This document shows positions 24,632-32,852 of a DNA stretch of 45,277 bases, piece by piece. Where the stretch lies: NCBI GenBank assembly GCA_025451215.1, contig JANWKU010000162.1, forward strand, positions 1 to 45,277. The letters run 5' to 3'. The notes under the pieces are model-generated. The model was not told the origin of the DNA. It saw only the letters and a program-made list of their open reading frames with translations, and searched no databases. The stretch comes from Terriglobales bacterium (GTDB lineage Bacteria; Acidobacteriota; Terriglobia; Terriglobales; Acidobacteriaceae). Positions within the stretch are counted from its first letter, which is position 1, and each line of letters starts with the position of its first letter. The position numbers were made by a program, and so were the translations under genes.

Positions 24632-25036
24632 ATGAAACCAATTGGCGCTTCCTGGCGACATCTCAGCCCGCTTTTGCTCGCTTTGCTAGTCTTCCAAGGC
24701 TGCAACGCACTCAATCCCTTGTGCGGAAGTGCTCGGCCAACCCCGATCATTGGGTCTCTTTCTCCCAGCACCATCACGTTTGCTGACGTGCAGCAGGGCT
24801 TTCTTCTCACTGTGAATGGCAGTCAGTTCGTTTCGGCTTCTGTCGTGGTCATCAACGGGACGACGCTAAGCACAAGCGTTGCGAGCAGTCAGCAGCTGCA
24901 GGTCACGATCACGACCACCGTAATCTCGGCTCCTGGAACAGCAAGCGTGACGGTTAAGACGCCAAGCGGGAACTCGGGTGATCTTGGCTGTACGAGCGGT
25001 GGAACCACCCATGCTCTCGTCTTGACTGTCACGTAG
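24632..25036 (+). CDS. Small lipoprotein with one IPT/TIG-like domain
   Basis: The 134-residue product has a lipoprotein signal (LSPLLLALLVFQGC, lipid-modified Cys at about residue 24). The mature part is an Ig-like IPT/TIG domain: PIIGSLSPSTITFADVQQGFLLTVNGSQFVSASVVVINGTTL, then TASVTVKTPSGNSGD. IPT/TIG domains bind carbohydrates or proteins at the cell surface, and a free single-domain lipoprotein is unusual. No clear ribosome-binding site precedes ATG 24632. It is the best-supported cargo gene of the first tRNA-Glu interval. Confidence 0.7.
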   Translation: MKPIGASWRHLSPLLLALLVFQGCNALNPLCGSARPTPIIGSLSPSTITFADVQQGFLLTVNGSQFVSASVVVINGTTLSTSVASSQQLQVTITTTVISAPGTASVTVKTPSGNSGDLGCTSGGTTHALVLTVT

Positions 25037-25413
25037 GCGAAAGCAGCGGGCAAATAGGAAAAATTAATCCCGAATTTAGGGTTCACACCCCTCGCAACTG
25101 GGATCGCCCTGCTAGGGGACAATCAGATCTAATTTTCTATAGGCAGATATCCAACAAACAGCGCCCGAGCGGCGTCTTCGAGTTTTTGGCGATTCAGAAT
25201 AGGGTTTCCCGCAGATTTGAATATTTGATTTTCGAGGCCGTTTTCAAATGAAATGAACAACAAGTTTGGTAGCGGCCTGGTAACGAGAAATCATCGAAAA
25301 GGGCACAAAGCGGTGCGAAGACAAACAACGGGATGAAACTCCTAGACCGCATAAATATTGAACAAAGCCAAACTCTCCTAACGCGCGGCAAATCTCGACA
25401 AAATCTCTGAAAA
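25037..25413. other. Non-coding interval with a possible gene remnant
   Basis: No complete gene is supported. A minus-strand frame ending with a stop at 25129-25131 reads NLLFISFENGLENQIFKSAG and continues to LFVGYLPIEN. It looks protein-like but has no ATG or GTG start, so it may be a decayed gene. The sequence TGGTAGCGGCCTGGTAACGAGAAAT at about 25260-25284 resembles one found just right of tRNA-Glu. Confidence 0.35.
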
Positions 25414-25460
25414 GCCCTTTCACGTCGGTAACACGGGTTCAAATCCCGTCGGGGACGCCA
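25414..25460 (+). pseudogene. Second 3' fragment of tRNA-Glu (att-like repeat)
   Basis: These 47 bases repeat the tRNA-Glu 3' part from the anticodon loop to CCA with one mismatch (G to T in the anticodon stem). The 5' half is missing. Like the native copy it is followed by an A-rich ATCAAATCAA tract. It marks the boundary between two consecutive inserted segments. Confidence 0.85.
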
Positions 25461-25729
25461 AATCAAATCAAGAAGTTAGATGGCGACCTACAGAGTGCAC
25501 TTGAGTCTGGTACTCGATGCAGTTTATACGGTGCACCGTTAGCTCGGAGACGTCCAACTTGAGCATAGCCTCCCGGTCGTCCCAATCTTCAGATCGATGC
25601 GCTGTGAGCGGCGTTGAAAGAAACGAGAAGTCGTCGGCCTCGGATGGAAGAGGCGGATGATCTCCGTTAGGCGGGGTGCAGCTTCGTGTTAATCGCGGAA
25701 AGATTCGCCATAGAAAACAATCTGGCGAA

Positions 25730-27712
25730 CTATGGATTCACGTTCTGAATTAAAGGCGCTCCGGAACTCGGCTGATCATTGCTATCACCTGAATAGTCGG
25801 CCGTAACTTGCCGCGGTGCCACGTGAATAAAGGTCCAAGAAAAGGCCGCCTTTTGATTGCGCAGACGCACAGTCACGGGAGTATTTCCGCTGATTTTAAA
25901 AGTTACATGTCCCGTCGGAATTCCACCATTTTGTCCTGCAACGGCGGCTGTGAACATCACAGGCTTATTTACTTCCACTGGATTCACCGAGGAGGTTAGG
26001 CTCGTTTTTGTCGCTTGCATGTTAACGGCCTGGATGAGCGAGGTCGTGCTAGCTGCGTGTTGGACATCCCCGGAATAAGTCGCTTTTATAGTTCGTGGTG
26101 CGGCGTGCAAATACGTCCAGGTAAATGACGCTTGTCCATCATTAAGAGGAACAGTCACAGGTTTATTTCCGCTAATCTTGAATGTGACCGTGCCGGTCGG
26201 TGCGAGGCCTACTGAAGACACGATGGCAGCATAGGTCACCGGCTGAAATACAATTGACGGATTCAGCGACGAACCCAAAGTAATCTGTGTGCTTACTTGA
26301 GGATTGACTGGCTGATATAAAGAAAAGGCCAGACTCGGCTCGTAATTTGCATCTCCGGTATAGCTCGCTGTTATGGCTCGCGTCCCAGCGTGAGCAAATT
26401 TCCAATTGAAAGTGGCTTGCCCCTTTATAAGTGGTTCGACTATAGGCCTATTCCCACTGATCGTGAATTTAACCGCGCCAGTTGGAACCCCACCGTTTTG
26501 TGCTGCCACGAAGGACGTGAACTTAACACTTTGATTTACAAACGAATCAAATGCGTTTGAAGACAATGTTGTCACGGTATTCGCACGTGATGAGTCTTCA
26601 TTGAGGTAGACGCTCACTGTACCGTCACCGGAGTTCGCCGCCGCAATGTCTGGAGCGCCATCGTTATTGAAATCGGCTGCAACAATCCAAGCAGGACTAT
26701 GCCCGGTTTGGACATTCTGAATATTCAGAAAAGGAAAAGTTCCATCGCCCGCTCCCATTTCTACCGTAACTTGGTCTCCACCAAGATCCACAAATTTATT
26801 TCCTCCAAAATCCGCAAAAGCCAGGTCGAGGTTGCCGTCACGGTTGAAATCAATGGCGACAACACTTATAGGGGTATTGTTGCTGAACCAGAAACTTGGG
26901 CTGCCGAATGTCCCGTCCCCATTCCCTAGAAAAATCAAGGGAGAGCTATCAATGGTTACGGCAAGGTCTAATTTCTGATCCCCGTTGAAGTCCCCAACAG
27001 CCACGCTAGCGCACTGCGTCGTGGTGCTGTAAATCTGTGGCGCCTGAAATGTTCCATCACCGTTGCCCAATAACACTGAGATCGTTGATGAGAACGGGCT
27101 TGTCGCCACTATGTCCATCTTGCCGTCTTCATTGAAATCGCCAGCAGCGACCGAGACTCCGCTTACAGGCTGAATTGGATCCTCTACAAAATGCCCTATT
27201 CCGTCACCGAGCAACTCTTCGCTGCTTCCATTCCCGCCAACGAAAATATCTGCTTTCCCGTCTCCGTTGAGGTCGGTAACGACTAGAGATACGGAGGCAC
27301 CCGCTAATTGCGTGTCGGTATATATGGGATCATTGAAGGTTCCATCGCCCTTCCCGGTCAGCAGTGCGAGTCCATGGGTTCCTCCCACGATCACCAAGTC
27401 AAGGACATGGTCTCCGTTGAAATCGGCTGCGGCAATGCACCCTTGCACGAAAAAATCCAAAGTGAACGTTTGTCCTCTTTCAAAAGATCCATCTCCCTTG
27501 CCAAGAAATATAGCTAGATTGTTGAAATTATTGATGACTGCGATATCCGCATTACCGTCATGATTGAAATCTCCGGTGGCCATACGTGTCGGATTGGTAA
27601 TTCCGGTTTGGAATGTTTTTGCAGCGGCGAAATGTATGTCGCGAGCGAATGCGGAAAATGACAATAACATCAGAGACAGTACAACGAGCAGACGCGTGCG
27701 GAGCGCAGCCAC
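25730..27712 (-). CDS. Secreted FG-GAP/VCBS-repeat protein with Ig-like domains
   Basis: From GTG 27712 (GGAGG 7 bases upstream) the protein has 660 residues with a signal peptide (VAALRTRLLVVLSLMLLSFSAFA). The N-terminal part, to about residue 365, carries at least six FG-GAP/VCBS repeats with Ca-binding DxNxDGxxD loops (GDFNHDGNADIAV, TDLNGDGKADIFV, GDFNEDGKMDIVA, GDFNGDQKLDLAV, IDFNRDGNLDLAF, ADFNNDGAPDIAA), an integrin-alpha-like propeller. Three Ig-like (Big_3-type) repeats follow, each with PTGxVxFKISGN and TASYTGDxxY-like motifs. It is probably surface-associated or adhesive. A more distal TTG start at 27769 is less likely. Confidence 0.88.
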   Translation of the reverse strand: MAALRTRLLVVLSLMLLSFSAFARDIHFAAAKTFQTGITNPTRMATGDFNHDGNADIAVINNFNNLAIFLGKGDGSFERGQTFTLDFFVQGCIAAADFNGDHVLDLVIVGGTHGLALLTGKGDGTFNDPIYTDTQLAGASVSLVVTDLNGDGKADIFVGGNGSSEELLGDGIGHFVEDPIQPVSGVSVAAGDFNEDGKMDIVATSPFSSTISVLLGNGDGTFQAPQIYSTTTQCASVAVGDFNGDQKLDLAVTIDSSPLIFLGNGDGTFGSPSFWFSNNTPISVVAIDFNRDGNLDLAFADFGGNKFVDLGGDQVTVEMGAGDGTFPFLNIQNVQTGHSPAWIVAADFNNDGAPDIAAANSGDGTVSVYLNEDSSRANTVTTLSSNAFDSFVNQSVKFTSFVAAQNGGVPTGAVKFTISGNRPIVEPLIKGQATFNWKFAHAGTRAITASYTGDANYEPSLAFSLYQPVNPQVSTQITLGSSLNPSIVFQPVTYAAIVSSVGLAPTGTVTFKISGNKPVTVPLNDGQASFTWTYLHAAPRTIKATYSGDVQHAASTTSLIQAVNMQATKTSLTSSVNPVEVNKPVMFTAAVAGQNGGIPTGHVTFKISGNTPVTVRLRNQKAAFSWTFIHVAPRQVTADYSGDSNDQPSSGAPLIQNVNP

Positions 27713-28214
27713 AAAGATACCTCCAAAATTAATTCGTTTAATTTGCTTGGGGCCCGTACTCGAGTACAACGTTAACCAAGCAACGGCAATTTTTCTAGGA
27801 GACGTCGATGGTCGCGGATAAAAATATCATGAAATCAAAAATCTTTTGATGAATATCTGACAACTTTTGTGGTGGCTCTCGCTAGATATAAGGTGAAAAT
27901 CTTAGTTGTGAGGTTTTAGCAGAAGTCTTCAAAGCAATAGCCAATGAGAACAACAGTCAATTCCCAGCCGGCAAGGGCCATGCTAGTTTTCGTCAGAAAT
28001 GTCCGGCAGTTGTCCGGCTCGAGCGAGACTATGAAGCCGTCGGGGACGCCAAATTTTCCAAGCACTTATTGCTACACACTTCAAACGCGGCTAATACTTG
28101 GTTAATGCATGGGTACAGAACGCCCGAATTTTGACGGGACTATCTGCACGCAAAGAATTAGCGGGAAGCGCGACTAACTCCCTTCAAGATTTTATTCCGT
28201 TCGCGAATTTCGCC
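27713..28214. other. Intergenic region holding the third tRNA-Glu-like repeat
   Basis: About 500 bases separate the FG-GAP gene start from the carboxylesterase stop. The only clear features are the 18-bp tRNA-Glu-derived repeat at 28037-28054 and, 43 bases after it, a CTTGGTTAATGCATGGGTAC tract similar to one 45 bases after tRNA-Glu. No gene is supported. Confidence 0.6.
28037..28054 (+). repeat. Third tRNA-Glu 3'-end repeat (att-like core)
   Basis: CCGTCGGGGACGCCAAAT is identical to the end of the second tRNA-Glu fragment and, apart from the extra A, to the end of the native tRNA gene. Similarity does not extend leftwards beyond the T-arm. It is a candidate recombination core and lies directly before the carbohydrate-degradation locus. 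Confidence 0.6.
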
Positions 28215-29918
28215 TCAGCCCAAAACGATCTTGCGCGCTTCGCCTTCAGGATCATTTTCCATTCGGCATGTATTGTCCCAGACCATTGCTTTATTCGTGT
28301 TGGGATCAGTGGGCGTCCAGGTTAAACCCGGTTGGCTGGGATTTCCCGTTCTTGCAAAGTTTGCCCAGGCGGTTGCCATCTTCTTGGCCAGTGCCTGCGC
28401 CTTTGGGGTGTTGCCTGTACCCTGTTCGCAGCGCTTGGTGTTATCGAAGCAGAATTGAAGCTCGGACGTATGCCATGCTCCAGGAAGCCCATCAAGAATG
28501 GGCGTCTGCCAGGTGAAGTAATACGTGTAAGCAGGCGCTGCCTTCAGCTCATATTTCAATTTCGCCATTTTCACCGCATTATTTCTCATGAAGAGGCCAT
28601 TCAGGCCAAAGCTGCCGCTGCACATGTATGAGAGCGTCTGAATCTTCTTTTGCGGATACGCTTTCTTCAACGCCGCGATAATCGCGGTCGCCTTGTCATC
28701 TCCGTATGCTTTGGCCAGACTGGCATGCCACTCTTCTTCGGTCGGGCGGGAGGACATGTGGTTGCCTTCTTCGCTGACCGAACCGATCATCATTGGTACA
28801 TTCTTCGAAATATCCGGAGCGGCATCGAAAAAAGACCGGAGATTGATGTTTTTGTCATCAACGCACGGTGACCATCCCACGCGCGGCTTGCCTGGAGCTC
28901 CGGGGCCCATCATTGGGCGCCCTCCCGGATTGATCTTGGCGACCGCTGCGTTACCCGCGGCGGAAAGCTTTGACCATTCCATCTTCTGCAGCGATGCAAT
29001 GTCATTCGACTGAAGCCCCAGTTCCTTCATGACTTGGCGGGCTACTTCCTTTTGCTGCTCCTTAGACGGAATGTTGCCACCACCGCCCGACTGCACTGAA
29101 GCACGATGAAAAAGTCCCACCGCTGACGGCATGCCCATGAGCGTCGTCACCTTCGATCCGCCACCCGACTGTCCATAAATCATCACGCGATCAGGGTCCC
29201 CGCCAAAGTTCGCGATATTCTCATGTACCCAGCGCAGCGCAGCAACAAGATCGGTCATGCCGACGTTGACGGAATCTTCGTAGGCCGAACCGCCGATCTC
29301 GGACATGTCAAAGAATCCAAGAATATTCAGCCGGTGATTCACTGAAACCTGGACGACGTCATGATGCCTCGCCATCTGCGCGCCCTCGTGCGAAGGCAAT
29401 TCATAAGAAGATCCGAAGCTGTATCCACCGCCGTGGATATAAAACATCACCGCTCGTTTGCCGGTCAGGCTTGGCGTCCAGATATTTAGCTTGAGCAAGT
29501 CCTCACTCTGCCAACCATCGTCCCAATCCTGAATGAAAGTCTGCTCGGCGCTTGTCCATGTGTGCAGGTTTTGCGGGCAGTTTGCGCCGTAGACCAGCGC
29601 TGGAAATTCATCTTTCCACGGTGTAGGGGGCTTCGCCGGGAGCCAGCGATTTTCTCCGGCCGTATCTTGTCCGTAAGGAACTCCTTTGAATGTGAAAACA
29701 CCGCCATCGAGGAAGCCGCGCACTTTGCCATATTGAGTGTTGGCAACGGCTGAGCGCGGAGTCGAACAGTTTCCGGGCTCTTGGTGCGCCGCGGTTTTCG
29801 TACTGTCCGATGCGAAAGCGGATTTGCCGGCCATAAGGCCCACGCTTGCGGTTGCGGAGAGAAGCAGTGCCTCTCGACGGTTCAAAAGAGTTTTACTTCC
29901 AGAATTTGCTTTCGACAT
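28215..29918 (-). CDS. Exported type B carboxylesterase
   Basis: From ATG 29918 (GGGAG 5 bases upstream) the enzyme has 567 residues. It has a Tat-like signal (LLNRREALLLSATASVGLMAGKSAFA) and the alpha/beta-hydrolase fold of carboxylesterases: oxyanion hole YIHGGGYSFGSS at about 160-171, nucleophile elbow GQSGGG with Ser251, and a C-terminal His in PGAWHTSELQFCFDN. It would cleave ester groups, possibly acyl or phenolic esters on plant polymers given the neighbouring glycosidases. It is divergent from the locus that begins at 30187. Confidence 0.9.
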   Translation of the reverse strand: MSKANSGSKTLLNRREALLLSATASVGLMAGKSAFASDSTKTAAHQEPGNCSTPRSAVANTQYGKVRGFLDGGVFTFKGVPYGQDTAGENRWLPAKPPTPWKDEFPALVYGANCPQNLHTWTSAEQTFIQDWDDGWQSEDLLKLNIWTPSLTGKRAVMFYIHGGGYSFGSSYELPSHEGAQMARHHDVVQVSVNHRLNILGFFDMSEIGGSAYEDSVNVGMTDLVAALRWVHENIANFGGDPDRVMIYGQSGGGSKVTTLMGMPSAVGLFHRASVQSGGGGNIPSKEQQKEVARQVMKELGLQSNDIASLQKMEWSKLSAAGNAAVAKINPGGRPMMGPGAPGKPRVGWSPCVDDKNINLRSFFDAAPDISKNVPMMIGSVSEEGNHMSSRPTEEEWHASLAKAYGDDKATAIIAALKKAYPQKKIQTLSYMCSGSFGLNGLFMRNNAVKMAKLKYELKAAPAYTYYFTWQTPILDGLPGAWHTSELQFCFDNTKRCEQGTGNTPKAQALAKKMATAWANFARTGNPSQPGLTWTPTDPNTNKAMVWDNTCRMENDPEGEARKIVLG

Positions 29919-30186
29919 CGCATCTCCCATTTTTTCCACGCAGAAATTTAAATCCCGTCGCATACAGAATGCGTTCGTTCGAGTGAGTGCAGCGAACAAA
30001 TTCGGCGAGCAAGTTAAGATACGACCTTTGTTTCTCGCTAGACAACAGAATTCCGATTTTAAATATCAAAATCGTCGGATGACGACATTTGAAAAGTTGA
30101 GTAAATATTTTTGTCCCGACATTGTGGCTTAGCTACGCGTAAACTATTCGTTTCACAAAAAAATCAGAATCGAGCAAAGGTCTACT

Positions 30187-30981
30187 ATGAACATGCTCCG
30201 CAAAGCTGTGCTGATGGGAATGGGTGCCCTCGCGTTATTGACAGCTCAAGTCTTCTCCGTCGCGCAAGCGGGTGGAGCACCTGCCGGTGCGTCCAGCAAT
30301 GCTCAGGCCGCCCATGCCGGTCCCGTCGCGCCTCGCCATCTGGCTCCGGAGGCTGCGGTCGCTAATGCCCCGCGCACCATTGCGCCTTATTTCACGCGAG
30401 CCAAGGCCGGCCCCAAAGCTCCGGATGCCGACGGCTTTTTGCAGCGCTGGCTGCTTCTTGAGCCAATCGTTAAGCCGAACCGCACCAACACCGTTTTCAC
30501 CGGCGCCTACGTTAGAAGCACATTCAAAGAGGAATATTTTCCCGACCAGTTCACCGTCATTCCGCACGATGGCGAGAAGGTGACGGTTGCCGGCCAGGAA
30601 CTCGCATGGCACGCTCTGGATTCCAACCTTTTCGACGCCAAACTTTTTAACTTCGCCTATGGCTTGAACAAGCCGACGTACGGCGTCATCTTCTGGGCGG
30701 TGACCATCGTTAACAGCCCACGTGAGAGAAAAAATGTCCGCTTAGCCGTTGGCTCCAATTCAGCGTCCATGTGGTGGCTCAACGGCCAGGAGGTCGCAGA
30801 CCTTTTCGGTGACCGGCGCATGGTAATGGATGATGTTGTTTCAAACCTGCTCACGCTCAAGAAGGGGCGGAACGTCATTCGCGGCGCTGTCATCAACGGT
30901 CCCGGGTTAAGTGATTTCTGCGTCCGCTTTATTGATGAGAATGGCGAGCCGATCAAGGACCTTACTCAAAGCCTTCAATAG
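30187..30981 (+). CDS. Secreted protein of unknown function in the polysaccharide locus
   Basis: The 264-residue protein has a signal peptide (MLRKAVLMGMGALALLTAQVFSVAQA) and an Ala/Pro-rich linker. The folded region from about residue 80 includes FLQRWLLLEPIVKPNRTNTVF, GQELAWHALDSNLFDAKLFNF, and NVRLAVGSNSASMWWLNGQEVADLFGDRRMVMDDVVSNLLTLKKGRNVIRGAVINGPG. The end pattern (WWLNGQEV… LKKGRNVI) resembles galactose-binding-like beta-sandwich domains on glycoside hydrolases. I see no catalytic motif. ATG 30187 follows AAAGG. The next gene starts 53 bases downstream, so cotranscription with the GH43 gene is likely. Confidence 0.75.
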   Translation: MNMLRKAVLMGMGALALLTAQVFSVAQAGGAPAGASSNAQAAHAGPVAPRHLAPEAAVANAPRTIAPYFTRAKAGPKAPDADGFLQRWLLLEPIVKPNRTNTVFTGAYVRSTFKEEYFPDQFTVIPHDGEKVTVAGQELAWHALDSNLFDAKLFNFAYGLNKPTYGVIFWAVTIVNSPRERKNVRLAVGSNSASMWWLNGQEVADLFGDRRMVMDDVVSNLLTLKKGRNVIRGAVINGPGLSDFCVRFIDENGEPIKDLTQSLQ

Positions 30982-31034
30982 CGCGGATGCATTGGTCGCG
31001 CCATTCTGGGTTCAAACTTTTTTACGGAGCTATT

Positions 31035-32549
31035 ATGAAATCCAATTTTCTGGCCGCAGCAATTTTCACTCTGTTCTTGGTTTACGCGTCGAGTCCAGCA
31101 TTGGCGCTGGACGGTGAGCCCTACATCCACGATCCCTCAACGGTCGTAATTTCCAATGGCAAATACTTCACGTTCGGCAGCGGCGGCGGCGGTCTAATGT
31201 CGGACGATGGCTGGACCTGGCACAGCGGAGCTGTGCGCCCCGGGGGTGGAGTGGCTCCCGACACCATCAAGATTGGTGACCGTTATTACGTGGTGTATGC
31301 GGTGGGGGGAGGTGGGTTAGCTGGAGGGCACGCAAGCAACGTCAAGATCATGTGGACTGAGAGCCTCGATCCCAAGTCGCCCGACTTTCAATTTCATGAC
31401 ATTGGGGTCGTTGCCTCAAGCAATGGTGTCGAAGATTGCGATGCCATTGATCCGGCGTTTTTGTATGCGAAGGGTCATCTGTGGCTCTCCTACGGCACTT
31501 ACTTCGGTTATATCCGTATCGTCGAACTCGATCCCAAGACCGGCAAACGCATGCAGGGCAACAAACCGGTCAACGTCGCCATAGATATGGAAGCCACGGA
31601 TATGATGTATCGCGATGGCTGGTACTACCTGTTGGGCACGCATGGAACGTGCTGCGATGGTCCTGACTCAACCTACAACATTCGCGTGGGCCGTTCCCGA
31701 AGTGTGACAGGTCAGTATGTAGATAACATGGGGATCCCCTTGCTCAAGGGAGGCGGCAAGCTTGTGGTGGGAGCGAGCGATCGCCATATCGGCCCCGGTC
31801 ACTTCGGCTTGCTGGATCTGGGCGATGGCGTGCAGAAGTTCTCTATGCACTACGAGGCCGACATGGACCGCAGCGGCCGCAGTGTTCTCGACATTCGCCC
31901 GCTGATGTGGAAAGACGGATGGCCCGTCGGCGGCGACAACTTTGAAGAAGGCACTTATGAAATTCAGTCCGAACGCAGCGGCGGCGCGTTGGAGCTGGCA
32001 ACAGACTTTGTGCGGATGAATGTTCCCCGCCGTGGTTTTGGCGGCTTCGGCGGTCCTCCACATCCACAAAACAATCAGCAGCACCCGCACCCGCCCGCAG
32101 GTGGTTTCTTCGGCCCACCAACCGGCCCCGTGAGTCCGATTCCTGATCAGACACTCGCGCAGGATTCTGCAGCCTGGCCGGATGGCAACATTAACGTTGA
32201 CCTCAGCGACTACATGGTCCGGCCCCATCAAAAATGGACGGTCACATCTGTGGCGAATGCCGGAGGCTATCCCGGCTCGCCGTATTTCAAGATCACCATT
32301 GCCGGCACTGATCGCGCACTGGCGGCAACCGCCGACGGCGAAGTCATAACCGTTTTCAGCTTTACCGGCACTCCCGAACAACTGTGGCGCATTGACCAAT
32401 TGACCGATGGCACTTACCGCATCATGCCCAAGGTAGTGCCCAATTCCGCGGAGCCCGTGGCATTGACTGCGGTGGGCGCCAGTACGCCGACGCTTGCCAG
32501 GTTCGATCCCAAGAGCGATAAGTCGCGCTGGAACTTTAAGAAGCCGTGA
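31035..32549 (+). CDS. Glycoside hydrolase family 43 with ricin-like C-terminal domain
   Basis: From ATG 31035 (GGAG 6 bases upstream) the secreted enzyme has 504 residues, with a signal peptide ending SPALA. The five-bladed GH43 propeller spans about residues 27-330. Candidate catalytic residues are Asp33 (IHDPS), Asp139 (CDAIDPAFLY) and Glu186 (DMEATDMMYRDGWYYLL). A His/Pro/Gly-rich linker (about 340-380) leads to a ricin-B-like lectin segment (SDYMVRPHQKWTV, TPEQLWRIDQLTDGTYRIMP). It probably cleaves alpha-1,5-arabinan or arabinosyl side chains (endo-arabinanase type), judging from HDPS and the locus. Exact specificity is inferred. Confidence 0.85.
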   Translation: MKSNFLAAAIFTLFLVYASSPALALDGEPYIHDPSTVVISNGKYFTFGSGGGGLMSDDGWTWHSGAVRPGGGVAPDTIKIGDRYYVVYAVGGGGLAGGHASNVKIMWTESLDPKSPDFQFHDIGVVASSNGVEDCDAIDPAFLYAKGHLWLSYGTYFGYIRIVELDPKTGKRMQGNKPVNVAIDMEATDMMYRDGWYYLLGTHGTCCDGPDSTYNIRVGRSRSVTGQYVDNMGIPLLKGGGKLVVGASDRHIGPGHFGLLDLGDGVQKFSMHYEADMDRSGRSVLDIRPLMWKDGWPVGGDNFEEGTYEIQSERSGGALELATDFVRMNVPRRGFGGFGGPPHPQNNQQHPHPPAGGFFGPPTGPVSPIPDQTLAQDSAAWPDGNINVDLSDYMVRPHQKWTVTSVANAGGYPGSPYFKITIAGTDRALAATADGEVITVFSFTGTPEQLWRIDQLTDGTYRIMPKVVPNSAEPVALTAVGASTPTLARFDPKSDKSRWNFKKP

Positions 32550-32808
32550 TGCCGCGGGTAAATCCGCTGTATCAGATTTCATCGATGTAATCATTGATAA
32601 AAATCGGCGTCTCAATAAGTCAGACAACACACTTCATATCTTCTGGTTCTGTGGTAATTTTGCTTTCGGAGAACTTTGACGAAAAGCGCATTAGCGTCCG
32701 ACAACGCGAGTCAATACCGCCTCAGACGCGCGCGGCATCGCTCAAAAGCTGCGTCAGTGGGACGATTTCGCAACGCCTCAGAAATACAATGCCAGTTTTT
32801 GTCTTGAA

Positions 32809-32826
32809 TAAGTAAACGTTTGCTTA
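32809..32826. promoter_or_regulatory. LacI-type operator-like palindrome before the first GH51 gene
   Basis: TAAGTAAACGTTTGCTTA is an 18-bp palindrome centred on CG with a single mismatched pair, the form of LacI/GalR-family operators. It lies 27 bases before the GH51 start. Related sequences occur at 39387-39402 and 39569-39582, near other locus genes. No regulator gene is in the window, so this is inference. Confidence 0.5.
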
Positions 32827-32843
32827 GTGTCCAAAAGGAAGGG

Positions 32844-32851
32844 AAGCGCTT
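32844..32851. promoter_or_regulatory. Second CG-centred palindrome overlapping the GH51 ribosome-binding region
   Basis: AAGCGCTT, within GGGAAGCGCTTAATG, is a perfect 8-bp palindrome directly before the ATG. It lies 30 bases (centre to centre) from the larger palindrome, close to three helical turns. It could be a second half of a paired operator, or chance. Confidence 0.3.
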
Positions 32852-32852
32852 A

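Larger units (their letters stand above)
24034..25460. mobile_element. Putative islet 1 at tRNA-Glu, flanked by 47-bp direct repeats
   Basis: The last 47 bases of tRNA-Glu (24034-24080) recur at 25414-25460 with a single mismatch, and the similarity continues into ATCAAATCAA after the CCA. Between them are a hypothetical frame and a small IPT/TIG lipoprotein gene. This is the expected geometry of an element integrated at the 3' end of a tRNA gene. No integrase is present within the 1.4 kb. Confidence 0.55.
25414..28054. mobile_element. Putative islet 2 at tRNA-Glu, between the second and third repeat
   Basis: The second tRNA fragment (25414-25460) and an 18-bp third copy of its end (28037-28054, CCGTCGGGGACGCCAAAT) enclose one large secreted-protein gene and no recombinase. 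The third copy shares the extra A after CCA with the second copy rather than with the native tRNA. The arrangement suggests tandem accretion of islets. The third repeat is short, so chance or a different history cannot be excluded. Confidence 0.4.

Noticed and set aside
25194-25466. Minus-strand frame of 90 codons beginning MIWRPRRDLNPCYRRE
   Set aside because: The RRDLNPCYRRE sequence is the antisense translation of the tRNA-Glu 3' end, a well-known spurious product.
28098-28325. 75-codon plus-strand frame near the third tRNA-Glu repeat, considered as an integrase remnant
   Set aside because: It lacks the tyrosine-recombinase motifs (R...HxxR...Y), and most of it is antisense to the carboxylesterase gene.
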